This document shows, one piece after another, positions 1 to 8,800 of a DNA stretch of 15,166 nucleotides. This DNA comes from Spirochaetaceae bacterium UBA1306 (GTDB lineage: Bacteria > Spirochaetota > Spirochaetia > Treponematales > Rectinemataceae). Each line of letters starts with the position of its first letter. The first letter of the stretch is position 1. Under the pieces are notes generated by a model. The model was given only the letters and a program-made list of their open reading frames with translations. It was not told where the DNA came from and did no database searches. Made by a program: the position numbers and the translations under genes. The stretch lies in the NCBI GenBank assembly GCA_002307245.1, contig DBTW01000220.1, positions 11,669-26,834 on the forward strand, given 5' to 3'.

Positions 1-440
1 TCTACCTGACCGCCGACCCCAAGGGCGTACCCAAGGCCCTCCTGCACAACCTCAAGCACAACAAGGTCCTCCACGAGCTCACGATCGTCCTGTCGGTGCT
101 GACCGTCGACGAGCCGCGGGTCGACGACGCGGAGCGGGCCTCGGTCGCGGGCCCCTTCGGCGGCATCTGGTACCTGTCCCTGCGCTTCGGCTTCAGCGAG
201 ACGCCGGACGTGCCCAAGGCCCTGTCCCTCGTCTCGTCGATACCTGGCTTCGACAACGACCGCATGAAGACGACCTTCTTCGTGGGCCGGGAAGCGATCG
301 TCCTCGGAAAGAAGGGAGGCATGGCGAGGTGGCGCAAGGAGCTGTTCGCCTTCATGTTCAACAACGCCGTGAGCCCGACGCATTTCTTCCGCCTGCCCCC
401 GGACCGAGTGGTGGAGATCGGGTCGCAGACGGCGCTGTAG
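1..440 (+). CDS. kup: Kup-family potassium uptake protein, C-terminal part (5' partial)
   Basis: The reading frame is open from the left edge (first full codon at base 3) to a TAG at 438-440, giving about 145 residues. The visible part matches the soluble C-terminal domain of Kup/TrkD/HAK potassium transporters. It contains the hallmark ALLHNLKHNKVLHE near its start, then GFSETPDVPKAL, a TTFFVGRE segment, a W-R-KELFAFM segment, and the terminal FFRLPPDRVVEIGSQ. In this family an N-terminal membrane part of about 12 helices carries out K+ uptake, probably with H+, and the cytoplasmic tail is thought to be regulatory. The membrane part, the start and the promoter lie outside the window. The C-terminus ends where full-length family members end, so this end is intact. 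The family assignment is secure; the ion specificity is known from the family only. Confidence 0.93.
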   Translation, partial: YLTADPKGVPKALLHNLKHNKVLHELTIVLSVLTVDEPRVDDAERASVAGPFGGIWYLSLRFGFSETPDVPKALSLVSSIPGFDNDRMKTTFFVGREAIVLGKKGGMARWRKELFAFMFNNAVSPTHFFRLPPDRVVEIGSQTAL

Positions 441-526
441 CGACCGCGTCGCCTCGGCGATAATACATCGTCCGGCTAGGCGTTTATCGCGAAGGTCCCG
501 AGTCGAAAGCGACAGGCGAAAAAGCA

Positions 527-555
527 TTGCCGCGGCCGCCTGGCGCCTCTATACT
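527..555 (+). promoter_or_regulatory. Sigma70-like promoter abutting the start codon of the 7TMR-DISM gene
   Basis: TTGCCG (527-532), a 17-bp spacer, then TATACT (550-555). Four of six bases match the consensus at -35 and five of six at -10, and the spacing is ideal. Transcription would begin near 561-563, immediately before the ATG at 564. It is the best promoter-like sequence in the 123-bp gap after kup. It is predicted from sequence only. Confidence 0.5.
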
Positions 556-563
556 AGGGTTCC

Positions 564-2951
564 ATGAGACAAAAAGGGATTTCAAGACAAAACCGATCGC
601 TTCGCGCCGCTTCCGCCTTCGCCATCGCCTTGACCCTCGCGCTTCTCGCCCCAACCCTGGCCCAAGCCGCCCCAGCCCGGACGGCCGATCCGCTCTACGT
701 CAGCCTCGATGCCTCTCCGCTCTACGTACGGGCGGGCTTCGACGCGGGGACCATAGCTACGATCCCCGCTGCGGGCGCCGCTGGCTGGAAAACGCTACCG
801 CCGGCCGGCCCGGCCGGGCGTAACATGCGGATCGGCGCCCTGGACCTCGAGGGCTCGCCCAAGCGCCCGCATTTCTCGTTGAAAACCTATCCGACCATGG
901 AGTTCACCTACCTGATGCCATTCGAGCTCTCCGTGGAAGCGGCGCGCCTGATGGGCGCGGCCGACGCCAAGGGCGCAACCCCGTCACCGAGAGAAGGGGC
1001 GGCGCGGTCGAGTCTGATCCCCGGCATCTACCTCGCCGGCCTCGGCGACAACTGGGAGATATACCTCAACGGGTCCCTCGTCCAATCCGAGATGCACCCC
1101 CTCAAGGCGGGGCGGATCGGCGCGCATCGCAGCTACCGTTACGTTCGCTTCCCCGTCGACGGCCGCATCTTCCGCGAGGGGGCCAATGTCCTCGCGATCA
1201 AGGCGCTGGCCGATCCGACCTTTCCGCCCGCCGGCCTCAACCAGGCGAAGCCCTTTTACGTCGGCGAGTACCGTGCCATCGAACGGGATCAATCGGAGAC
1301 GGGCGCGATGATCCTCATCGGTCTCTATATCTTCATAGGGCTCTACCACCTGTTCATGTTCCTCGTCCGCACGCAGGACCGGCACAACCTCTTCTACGGC
1401 CTCTTCTCCGTGGACCTCGGCCTCTACCTCCTCATGCGGACCTACTCGATCAGCCTCGTTCTCAAGGACAGCGACGCCATATTCAGGATAGAGCTATTCA
1501 CCCTGGCCCTCATCCTCCCCCTCGTCGGGGCCTTCCTCGAGACCCTCAACGACGACAGGATACGCAAGGTCACCTATTGGTACGGCGGCTTCTGCGCCCT
1601 CGTCGGTCTCGGCGAGCTCATCATGCCCACGCCCTTCACCCACGATCTCCTCCGCGTCTGGCAGGTATCCGGCCTCGTCATGGCCTTCTATTACTTCGGC
1701 ATCGACATCATCGGGCGCTTCATCGCCGACGGGCGCCGGAGGTGGAAGCGAGAGCGCGGCAACGAGGACGGACGGCCCCTCCTGCGCATCTACGGCAAGG
1801 CCCTCCTCCGCACTCCGGTGGGCAACCTCGTCATAGGCGGCAGCATCCTCTTCGCGACCGCCGTCTTCGACATCGTCGACGCCGTGGCCCTCCAGTGGGA
1901 CCTCGTGCTCACGAAGTACGGCTTCTTCCTGTTCACGATGGGCACGGCCTTCATCCTGGCCAACCGCCTGGGCTTCCTCCACGACCGCCTTTCGGGTCTG
2001 AACCATACCCTCGAGGAGCGGATCCGCGTGCTCACGGAGACCGGGGCCCGCCTCGAGGCCAGCGAGCGCCGATATCGCAGCCTCTTCGAGGGCAGCTCCG
2101 ACCCCGTGGCCCTCCTCACCGAGAACCTGGCCTTCATCGAGGGCAACCGCGCCGCGGCCGAGCTCTTCGGCCTCGACCGCGAGGACTCGGCGGGCCTGCG
2201 CCTCTACGACGCCCTGTACGCGGACAAGCGCGAGGGCAGCCTGCCCGCCGAGTTCCTCCGGGCGGCGGCCCGGGCCCTCGCCGACAAGGTCGGGCCTGGC
2301 GAGATATCGCTGCGGATCAAGGGCCCCCTCGCCGAGCCCAAGCCCTGCACCCTCAGGCTCGAGCGCATCGACGCTCTCGAGCGCAAGGAGATACTCCTCC
2401 GCGTCGTCCCCGAGGAGCGTGACCCGCTCACCGATTGCTTCGTCGAGGGCCGGGAGCGCTTCGACATCGAGAGCAGCCTCGCGGCGGCCGACCGGGCCTG
2501 CCGCCGGGCCGCCGCCCACCTGTCGAGGTACGCGGACGCCGATGAGGCCCGCTTCCTCGCGAGCTGCCTCCGCGAGGTGGTCGTGAACGCCGTCGAGCAC
2601 GGCAACCTCGAGCTCAGCTTCGACGAGAAGAGCCGGAGCATGGGCGAGGGCCGCTACTTCGAGCTCCTCGCCGCGCGGCGACTCGATCCCCGCTTCCGCT
2701 CGCGCAAGGTCGTCGTGGAGTACTCGATCTCGGCCTCGCGCGCCACCTTCCGCGTGAGCGACGAGGGCCCGGGCTTCGACCATCGCCGCTTCGTCGGCGA
2801 GCCTGGCTCCGCGGCCCCGGAGCCCAGCGAGGAGCTGCTGGAGCACGGCCGTGGCCTATTCATCACGATGAGCGCCTTCGACAAGGTCCTCTTCAACGAG
2901 CGGGGAAATCAGGTAACCCTCGTGCGGGCCTTCAGGAAGGACCCGGCTTAA
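564..2951 (+). CDS. 7TMR-DISM receptor with PAS and RsbW/SpoIIAB-type ATPase domain
   Basis: A 795-aa membrane signalling protein. Residues 1-35 look like a Sec signal peptide ending AQA|AP. Residues of about 110-235 form a beta-rich extracytoplasmic module (NWEIYLNG, then VRFPVDGRIFREGANVLAIKAL), like the sugar-binding-type sensor domains attached to 7TMR-DISM receptors. Seven hydrophobic helices follow (about 247-268, 277-297, 308-325, 337-354, 366-386, 420-440, 451-470), then a short coiled linker and a PAS domain (about 503-615). The C-terminal ATPase (about 640-790) has an N-box with E671 and N675 (REVVVNAVEHGN), a G1 box SDEGPGFD (D733) and EHGRGLF (760-766). There is no dimerisation/phosphoacceptor His domain. 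The ATPase therefore resembles the RsbW/SpoIIAB serine-kinase/anti-sigma group rather than a classical histidine kinase. The ligand and the partner protein are unknown, and no STAS or PP2C gene is nearby. ATG 564 is chosen because it gives the basic n-region of the signal peptide; only a weak AGGG (556-559) lies upstream. Confidence 0.85.
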   Translation: MRQKGISRQNRSLRAASAFAIALTLALLAPTLAQAAPARTADPLYVSLDASPLYVRAGFDAGTIATIPAAGAAGWKTLPPAGPAGRNMRIGALDLEGSPKRPHFSLKTYPTMEFTYLMPFELSVEAARLMGAADAKGATPSPREGAARSSLIPGIYLAGLGDNWEIYLNGSLVQSEMHPLKAGRIGAHRSYRYVRFPVDGRIFREGANVLAIKALADPTFPPAGLNQAKPFYVGEYRAIERDQSETGAMILIGLYIFIGLYHLFMFLVRTQDRHNLFYGLFSVDLGLYLLMRTYSISLVLKDSDAIFRIELFTLALILPLVGAFLETLNDDRIRKVTYWYGGFCALVGLGELIMPTPFTHDLLRVWQVSGLVMAFYYFGIDIIGRFIADGRRRWKRERGNEDGRPLLRIYGKALLRTPVGNLVIGGSILFATAVFDIVDAVALQWDLVLTKYGFFLFTMGTAFILANRLGFLHDRLSGLNHTLEERIRVLTETGARLEASERRYRSLFEGSSDPVALLTENLAFIEGNRAAAELFGLDREDSAGLRLYDALYADKREGSLPAEFLRAAARALADKVGPGEISLRIKGPLAEPKPCTLRLERIDALERKEILLRVVPEERDPLTDCFVEGRERFDIESSLAAADRACRRAAAHLSRYADADEARFLASCLREVVVNAVEHGNLELSFDEKSRSMGEGRYFELLAARRLDPRFRSRKVVVEYSISASRATFRVSDEGPGFDHRRFVGEPGSAAPEPSEELLEHGRGLFITMSAFDKVLFNERGNQVTLVRAFRKDPA

Positions 2952-2999
2952 GCCCCCCTTGCCGATCGCGGCGGAACGGGGGCAAAATCCCGGGAAAGC

Positions 3000-3042
3000 A
3001 AGGACGGCCCAGCGGCGAGATGCGGGGCGGGAGTCCGTCCTT
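3000..3042 (+). promoter_or_regulatory. Perfect 8-bp inverted repeat (hairpin) just upstream of a ribosome binding site
   Basis: AAGGACGG (3000-3007) and CCGTCCTT (3035-3042) are perfect inverted complements separated by a 27-nt G-rich loop. The stem ends 8 bases before the GGGAG Shine-Dalgarno (3051-3055) of the gene starting at 3061, and is followed by an AT-rich TATATT. It could be a weak terminator or attenuator after the 7TMR-DISM gene, or a leader structure affecting translation of the next gene. The tail has too few T residues for a confident intrinsic terminator. Confidence 0.4.
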
Positions 3043-3060
3043 ATATTCCAGGGAGCCGTC

Positions 3061-3642
3061 ATGCGATACAAATACCCCCTCGGCACTACAAGAATAATCC
3101 GACCGAAATCCTACAGGCTCGTCTCCTACCTCCGCGCCCTGGGCTGGATCGTGGCCGCGACCGCCCTCGCGGTCGGGGTCCTCGCCTTCGTCCAGCTCGC
3201 CTTCCATCCCTTCGACGCCTTCATCGCGAAGGCCGAGGCCGGCCTCTCGGAGACCGACACGGTGCTCCAGGAGAACGCGGTGTCCGGGATCTCCATCGGC
3301 ACGATCGCCCTCGTCGGCGCCGCGGCGGCCCTGCCCCTCTTCAAAAAAGGCGTTAGGCGACGTCAATACGGCCTCTCCTTCTGGCGGGGACTCCTCTCCT
3401 CGGGGATATTCCTCGCCACCGACAAGATCTACCGCTACGTCCAGGGCCTGGGCCGCCTCTACTTCAGCGCCACCGTCGCCCTCTTCATCGCGATCACGAT
3501 CGTGCTCGTCGAGATCGTCTCCCGCTTCGGGAGGATCGAGGAGGAGGCCGACACGAGGACCGAGCTCCTAGCCTCGATCGTCTCGGGCCTCGTCTTCGGC
3601 CTCATCGTGCAGCTGGCGGAGCGCGCCCTGAAGCTCCACTAA
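3061..3642 (+). CDS. Small integral membrane protein, unknown function
   Basis: A 193-aa protein that I do not recognise. The start at ATG 3061 is chosen because GGGAG (3051-3055) lies 5 bases upstream; the frame is open further upstream to 2959, but that part has no good start signal. The N-terminus is basic (MRYKYPLGTTRIIRPKSYR). Hydrophobic stretches lie near residues 27-48, 78-96, 145-165 and 175-190, suggesting four helices. A charged loop of about 30 residues (FDAFIAKAEAGLSETD) separates the first two, and a basic FKKGVRRRQ segment follows the second. An acidic segment (RIEEEADTRTE) separates the last two helices. No catalytic motif is visible. It lies 109 bp after the 7TMR-DISM gene on the same strand and may be co-transcribed with it. 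Its stop codon overlaps that of the convergent kinase gene. Confidence 0.7.
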   Translation: MRYKYPLGTTRIIRPKSYRLVSYLRALGWIVAATALAVGVLAFVQLAFHPFDAFIAKAEAGLSETDTVLQENAVSGISIGTIALVGAAAALPLFKKGVRRRQYGLSFWRGLLSSGIFLATDKIYRYVQGLGRLYFSATVALFIAITIVLVEIVSRFGRIEEEADTRTELLASIVSGLVFGLIVQLAERALKLH

Positions 3643-5804
3643 CAGGCTGTCGAAGGCGCAACGGCCGTCGACCAGCCCTCGACCTTGAAGCGCAGCGTCG
3701 CCGTGGTTCCCCCCTCGGAACGGAAGGATAGGCTGCCCTCCAACTGCTCGGCCAGGATCCGCATCAGGATCATGCCGACCGTCCGCGCGCTACCCGGGTC
3801 GAGGCCCGGGGGCAGGCCGAGACCTGCGTCGGACACTTCGAGCTCGAGGCTCCCGTCGGGGCCTAGGCTTTGGCGCAGCGCGACCCAGCCCCTGGCCCCA
3901 TCGGGATAGGCATGTTCCAGCGCGTTCGCGAGGAGCTCGGACACGACGAGGCCGGCCGGGATGGCCTGTTCGAGGCTCAAGATGGCCGCGCGGCCCTCGC
4001 ACGCGAGGGCGATCTCGGGGCCGGGGAACTTGGAGCCGAGGATCTCCGCGAGCCTACGGAGGTAGCCGCTGAAATCTATATGGGCCATGTCCGCGGCGTC
4101 GTAGAACTGCTCCTGTATCAGGGCCATCGAATGGATGCGCTGGGTGATCACGTCGAGCTTGGCGCGCAGGTCCTTGTCGGCCAGCTCCTGGGCGGAGAGG
4201 CTGAGCAGGCTGATCATCACCTGCATGTTATTCTTCACGCGATGGTGGATCTCCTGGAGGAGCGTCTCCTTCTCGCGCAGCGAGGACTCGAGGAGCTCGC
4301 GCGAGCTCTCCCGCTCGGTGACGTCCGATTTGATCGCCACGTAGTTGACGATCGCCCGCCCTTCGTCGAAGACGGGGGTGATGGTCATCTCCTCGGTATA
4401 GAGCTCGCCCGACTTGCGCTTGTTGACGAGCTTGCCGCTCCAGACCTTGCCCGAGCGGATGTCGTTCCACATCGAAAGGTAGAAGGCCGTGTCCTGCAGG
4501 CCCGACTTGATGAGCTCCTTCGGCATCCGGCCTATGGCCTCGGCGGAGGGATAGCCGGTTAAGGCGGCGAAGGCCGGGTTCGCCCAGCGGATGACGCCTC
4601 CAAGATCGGTGATCACGACTGCGTTGGCCGCCGCGTCGAGGGCCGCGCCCTTGAGGCGGATCTCCGCCTCGACCGCCTTTTGCGCGCTGATGTCGGTGAA
4701 GGTCCCCACGATCTCGGAATCCTGCCCGCCGCCGCGGACGAAGCGCATCTCGTCGCGCAGCCAGGCGAGGCTCCGGTCCTTACGATGGAAACGGTACTCC
4801 CGATACCCGCCATCCCGCCTGGCGAGATCGGCGGCCAGACCCAGGGCCCCCTGCCGATCGGCGGCGTACACGTTGCGCAGCCACCAATCGGGGGCGAGTG
4901 CTTCCTCGCTCGTGTAGCCGAGGAGGCCCCGGATGTTCTCGCTGATCCACTTGATCCTGGCGGGGCCCTTGCCGGCCTCCAGCGAATAGGTGACGGTGGG
5001 GCTCGTCGAGAGGTAGTGGGATAGCCTCGAGGCCAGCTCGTCCCGCTGCCGCTCGGCCTCCACCAGCTCGGTCACCTCCCTCACGTTGAACTGTTCGACC
5101 TCGCGGTGCTCGACCCGATAGGAGCTGCGCGCGATCTCCACGTAGCAGCGCCGCCCGTCGGCCCGCTCGAGGAGGCGAGGCGACCCACGTGAGCAGCCCG
5201 GCGCGGAAGACGGAGCCTCGTCCCGCGACGGGAGCAGGCTCGAGAACCCCTCCAGCTCGCGGACCCGCTTGCCCAGGAAGGATTCCTGCGAGAGGCCGAG
5301 GACGGAGGCCATGGCAGGGTTGGCGTCTATTATCGCGCCGGTCTCCTTGTCCACTATCATCATGCCCGCCTCGGCCGTCTCGAAGAGGCGCCGGTATCGG
5401 AGCTCGGAGGAGCGCAGGGCCTTGTCCTTCGAGGCCAAATGGAAGGCCACGCGCGAACGCACGATGCTCGGGTCGACCGGCTTCTTGATGTAGTCCGCGG
5501 CGCCGAGCTCCAGGCCCAGCATCTCGTCCTCGGCCATGGACTTTGCGGTAAGGAAGATCACCGGGATCTCGGCTCCCGCGGAGTCCTGCTTGAGGTTCCG
5601 GCAGACTTCGAAGCCGTCCATGCCGGGCATCATGATATCGAGGAGGATGAGGTCGGGCGGGGGATCGGAGCGGGCCAGCTTGAGCGCCGCATCCCCATTT
5701 GTCACCGCCTTGACCTGATAATCGCGCTTCAGGATTTCCTCGATGATCGCGATGCCATCGGGCTGGTCGTCCACTACGAGGACGACCTTCCTCCGCTCAG
5801 ACAT
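3639..5804 (-). CDS. REC-PAS-PAS-PAS-HisKA_2 histidine kinase
   Basis: A 721-aa cytoplasmic protein without membrane segments. An N-terminal receiver domain (about 5-122) has acidic pair D12/D13, phosphoacceptor D56 (LLDIMMPGMDG), T86 and K108. Three PAS domains follow (about 135-250, 265-378, 385-500). The third carries ANPAFAALTGY and the K-G-LVNKRKSGELY-EE-TITPV stretch typical of LOV-like or S-box PAS domains, but no LOV cysteine motif is seen. The HisKA_2 phosphoacceptor region is EIHHRVKNN (H520/H521; the His of HRxKN is the likely site), and the ATPase has N627 in SELLANALEHAYP and D659 in VSDAGLGLP. The last glycine box reads VGMILMRILAEQLEG, less regular than the usual GLxLV. The start at ATG 5804 has GGGAGGT 5-6 bases upstream and overlaps the end of the preceding hybrid kinase by 8 bp, which suggests translational coupling. 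A receiver in front of a kinase implies that another phosphodonor controls it. Confidence 0.92.
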   Translation of the reverse strand: MSERRKVVLVVDDQPDGIAIIEEILKRDYQVKAVTNGDAALKLARSDPPPDLILLDIMMPGMDGFEVCRNLKQDSAGAEIPVIFLTAKSMAEDEMLGLELGAADYIKKPVDPSIVRSRVAFHLASKDKALRSSELRYRRLFETAEAGMMIVDKETGAIIDANPAMASVLGLSQESFLGKRVRELEGFSSLLPSRDEAPSSAPGCSRGSPRLLERADGRRCYVEIARSSYRVEHREVEQFNVREVTELVEAERQRDELASRLSHYLSTSPTVTYSLEAGKGPARIKWISENIRGLLGYTSEEALAPDWWLRNVYAADRQGALGLAADLARRDGGYREYRFHRKDRSLAWLRDEMRFVRGGGQDSEIVGTFTDISAQKAVEAEIRLKGAALDAAANAVVITDLGGVIRWANPAFAALTGYPSAEAIGRMPKELIKSGLQDTAFYLSMWNDIRSGKVWSGKLVNKRKSGELYTEEMTITPVFDEGRAIVNYVAIKSDVTERESSRELLESSLREKETLLQEIHHRVKNNMQVMISLLSLSAQELADKDLRAKLDVITQRIHSMALIQEQFYDAADMAHIDFSGYLRRLAEILGSKFPGPEIALACEGRAAILSLEQAIPAGLVVSELLANALEHAYPDGARGWVALRQSLGPDGSLELEVSDAGLGLPPGLDPGSARTVGMILMRILAEQLEGSLSFRSEGGTTATLRFKVEGWSTAVAPSTAC

Positions 5805-8800
5805 GTTTACCTCCCGCGCGATCGCCCGCGGCGAGCGCGTCTGCGGTCAGCCGGCCCAAGACCGCCAGGGCAACAGGGAAGTCATAGGCCCTGATCGAAG
5901 CCTCGAGCCGTTCGAAATCCTCGCGGGGACAGGCCGCGGCCAGTTCGGCCCGCACGGAGGCCAGGTAGTCGACGGCTTCACCGTCGCTCTCCTCGGCTAG
6001 GCACGTGAGCGTCTCGAGGACGGTCGAGAGCGAGGCCGCGGGCAAGCCCTTCTCGGACCGATCCTTGGCCGCCGCGACCACGGGCGCGATGCCTCCGAGG
6101 GCCTCGTCCAGGGCCCTCGACAGGCCCTCGAGCATCCCCTCGAACGAAGAGAGGGGAAGCCCCCCGACGATGGCGGCTTCCAGCTCGGCCGCGGTATTTT
6201 GGATGGCGACTGCGCCGATATTGCCGGAAACGCCCTTGAGAGTATGGGCGAGGCGCTCGGCGAGGGGGCGGTCGCCGGACGCGAGGGCCTCGCGCAGCCG
6301 ATCGGCAGCCTTGCCCTGGCCCTCGACGTATCGCTCGAGCAGATCCAGGTAGAGCTTCCGGTTGCCTACGACGCGCTTGAGCCCGTCCTCGACGTCGATC
6401 CCGGCCATGAGCGGGATCGACGGCCCATCCACCCCTTCAGCAATCCGGGCCGCGGGCCCGGTGGAGGCCGCGGCGCCCGCGGCCGGCATGAAGTGGCGGC
6501 GGAGCGTATCGAACATCGCCTCCGGGTCGATGGGCTTGATGATGTAGTCGATCATGCCCGCTTCCTTGGCCATGACCTGCGCGTCCGCCAAGGCATGGGC
6601 CGTCATCGCGATGACGGGCAGACTCGAGAAGCGCTCCTGGGCCTTGATGACGCGCGTGGCTTCGTAGCCGTCCATCTCGGGCATCTGGATGTCCATGAGG
6701 ACCAGGTCGAAGTCCTCCCCTTCGGCGGCCAGTGCGTCCACCGCCTCCCGCCCCGTGACGACGGCCGTGGTCACGGCCCCGGCGCTCCGCAGGAGCTCGA
6801 CGGCGATCTGCCGGTTCATCTCGTTGTCCTCCGCGAGGAGGACGCGGGCTCCCTCGAGCCCGCGGGGGCCGCGGGCATCCGGCGGCCCCGCGCGCCCCCC
6901 GCGGAGGAACTCGGGCGCGAAGGCCCCGACGATCATGTCGAAGAGGGAGGAGCCGGTCACGGGCTTCACGAAGAAGCCCGCGGCCCCGGCCGCGAGGGAC
7001 AGCTCCCGCTCGCCCTCGCCCCCGCCGGAGGCGCTCATGACGAAGATGCGCGGGGCCCGGCCTTCCGGGGCCTCGGCCAAGATCCTCCGCGTAGCCTCGA
7101 TGCCGTCGATGCCCCCCATCCTCCAGTCGATCAAGGCGAGGCCGAAGGGATCCAGCGGCGCCGAGCGCCGAGCGGCCTCCACCGCCTCCTCGCCCGAGGC
7201 GACGGTCTCGGGGCGGAAGCGCAGGGACTCGAGGAGGACGCGCAGGGACTCGCGCGCGAGGCCATTGTCGTCGGCCACGAGGACGCGCATGCCCACGAGG
7301 CTCGGCGGGAAGGCGGATCGTTCGAGGGTCGCATTCTCCGCGAGGCCGAACCAAGCCGTGAAGGTGAAGGCGCTGCCCTCGCCGACGGCGCTCCGGGCCC
7401 AGATCTGCCCGCTCATCATCTCCACCAGCCTCGCGCAGATGGATAGGCCGAGCCCCGTTCCCCCGTACTTCCGCGTGGTCGAGCCGTCGGCTTGCGAGAA
7501 GGGCTGGAAGAGCCTCGAGACCTGCTCCTCGTTCATGCCTATGCCCGTGTCCCGCACGGAGAAGAGCAGCTTGGCCTTCTCGCCCACCCTCTCGGCGAGC
7601 GTGACCTTCAGCTCGATCTCGCCCGAGTCCGTGAACTTGACCGCGTTCCCCATGAGGTTGACGAGGATCTGCCGGAGCCGCTGCGGATCGCCGCGGAGCT
7701 CGCGCGGCACGGCCGGGTCGACGCCGAGAAGGGGCTCGATACCCTTCGCATAGGCGCCCTGGCCGGCGATGGAGATCACGGACTCGATCACCGCGTCGAT
7801 CGAGAAGTCGAGGCTGTCCATCTTGAGCTTACCGGCCTCGATCTTGGAGAAGTCGAGAATGTCGTTGACCACGCCGAGCAGGGAAATGCCGGCATCGTGG
7901 ATCTTCGAGACGTAATCCCGCTGCCGGGGGTCGAGGCCGGCCTTGAGGGCCAGGTCAGCGAAGCCGATCACGGCGTTCATGGGCGTCCTGATCTCGTGGC
8001 TCATGTTGGCGAGGAATTCCGACTTGAGCCGGCTGAGCTCCTGCAGGCCCTCGTTGGACCGGGCGAGCTCGCGTCCCTTCTCCTCGAGCTCGGCGGTCCG
8101 CTCGTCGACGATGCCCTCGAGCTCCTCGTTCCATCGGGTCAGCTCCTCGCGCGACTTCGCCAGCGAGGAGACCATGCGGTTGAACGAGGCGGCCAGGGCC
8201 CCTATCTCGTCCGCCGAGACGACCTCGACGGTGGCCGAGAGGTCGCCCTCGCCGATCTTCACGGCGGCGACGGCCAGCTCCCTGATCGGGCGACCGAGGC
8301 GCCTGGCCATGAGGTAGCCGACGCCGATGGCGAAGAGCACGGAAGCGGCGATGCCATAGAACACCGCCAGGCGCAGGGCCCGGACCTCGCCCGATAGCTG
8401 GGACAAGGGGCGCTGGATCACGACGCCCCAGCCCAAGTCCTTGATGGGAGCGTAGCTGCCGAGGACCTCCCGACCGAATTCGTCCGGATAGCCGGACAGC
8501 GAGCCCTCCTGCCCGGCGAGCGCCGCCTCCACGACGGGCAGGCCGCTCACGTCGAGGTCCCGCAGCTCGCCCAGTCTCGTATGGGCCACGACGCGGCCGT
8601 TGCCGCTCGCCACGAGGATGTCGGCGCCCGTCCCGACCGAGCCGGAGGCGGGCAGGGAGACCTTGCCGAAGCCGAGGCTCGCGGAGAGGACGCCGAGGAC
8701 CCGGCCCCCGCGCGAGATCGGCAGGGCGACCGAGCGCAGGGGCATCCGCGTTTCCGCGTCGACATAGACCTCCGACAGGAGCCGCTGCCCCGCGAGGGCG

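Noticed and set aside
457..490. Inverted repeat GCGATAA/TTATCGC after kup as a terminator
   Set aside because: A 7-bp AT-containing stem with a 20-nt loop and no T-run is too weak to call a terminator.
1494..2846. A 450-codon open frame on the minus strand across the 7TMR-DISM gene
   Set aside because: It is the antisense shadow of a high-GC gene; its translation is low-complexity Ala/Glu/Gly/Arg with no domain, whereas the + strand product has clear ordered domains.
2952..2983. GCCCCC/GGGGGC hairpin as an intrinsic terminator of the 7TMR-DISM gene
   Set aside because: It is followed by AAAA rather than a T-run on the transcribed strand; it is kept only as a structural remark.
6199..7446. 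A 415-codon + strand open frame inside the hybrid kinase
   Set aside because: It is antisense to the receiver and HPt domains; the product is Arg/Gly/His/Asp-rich without any recognisable fold.
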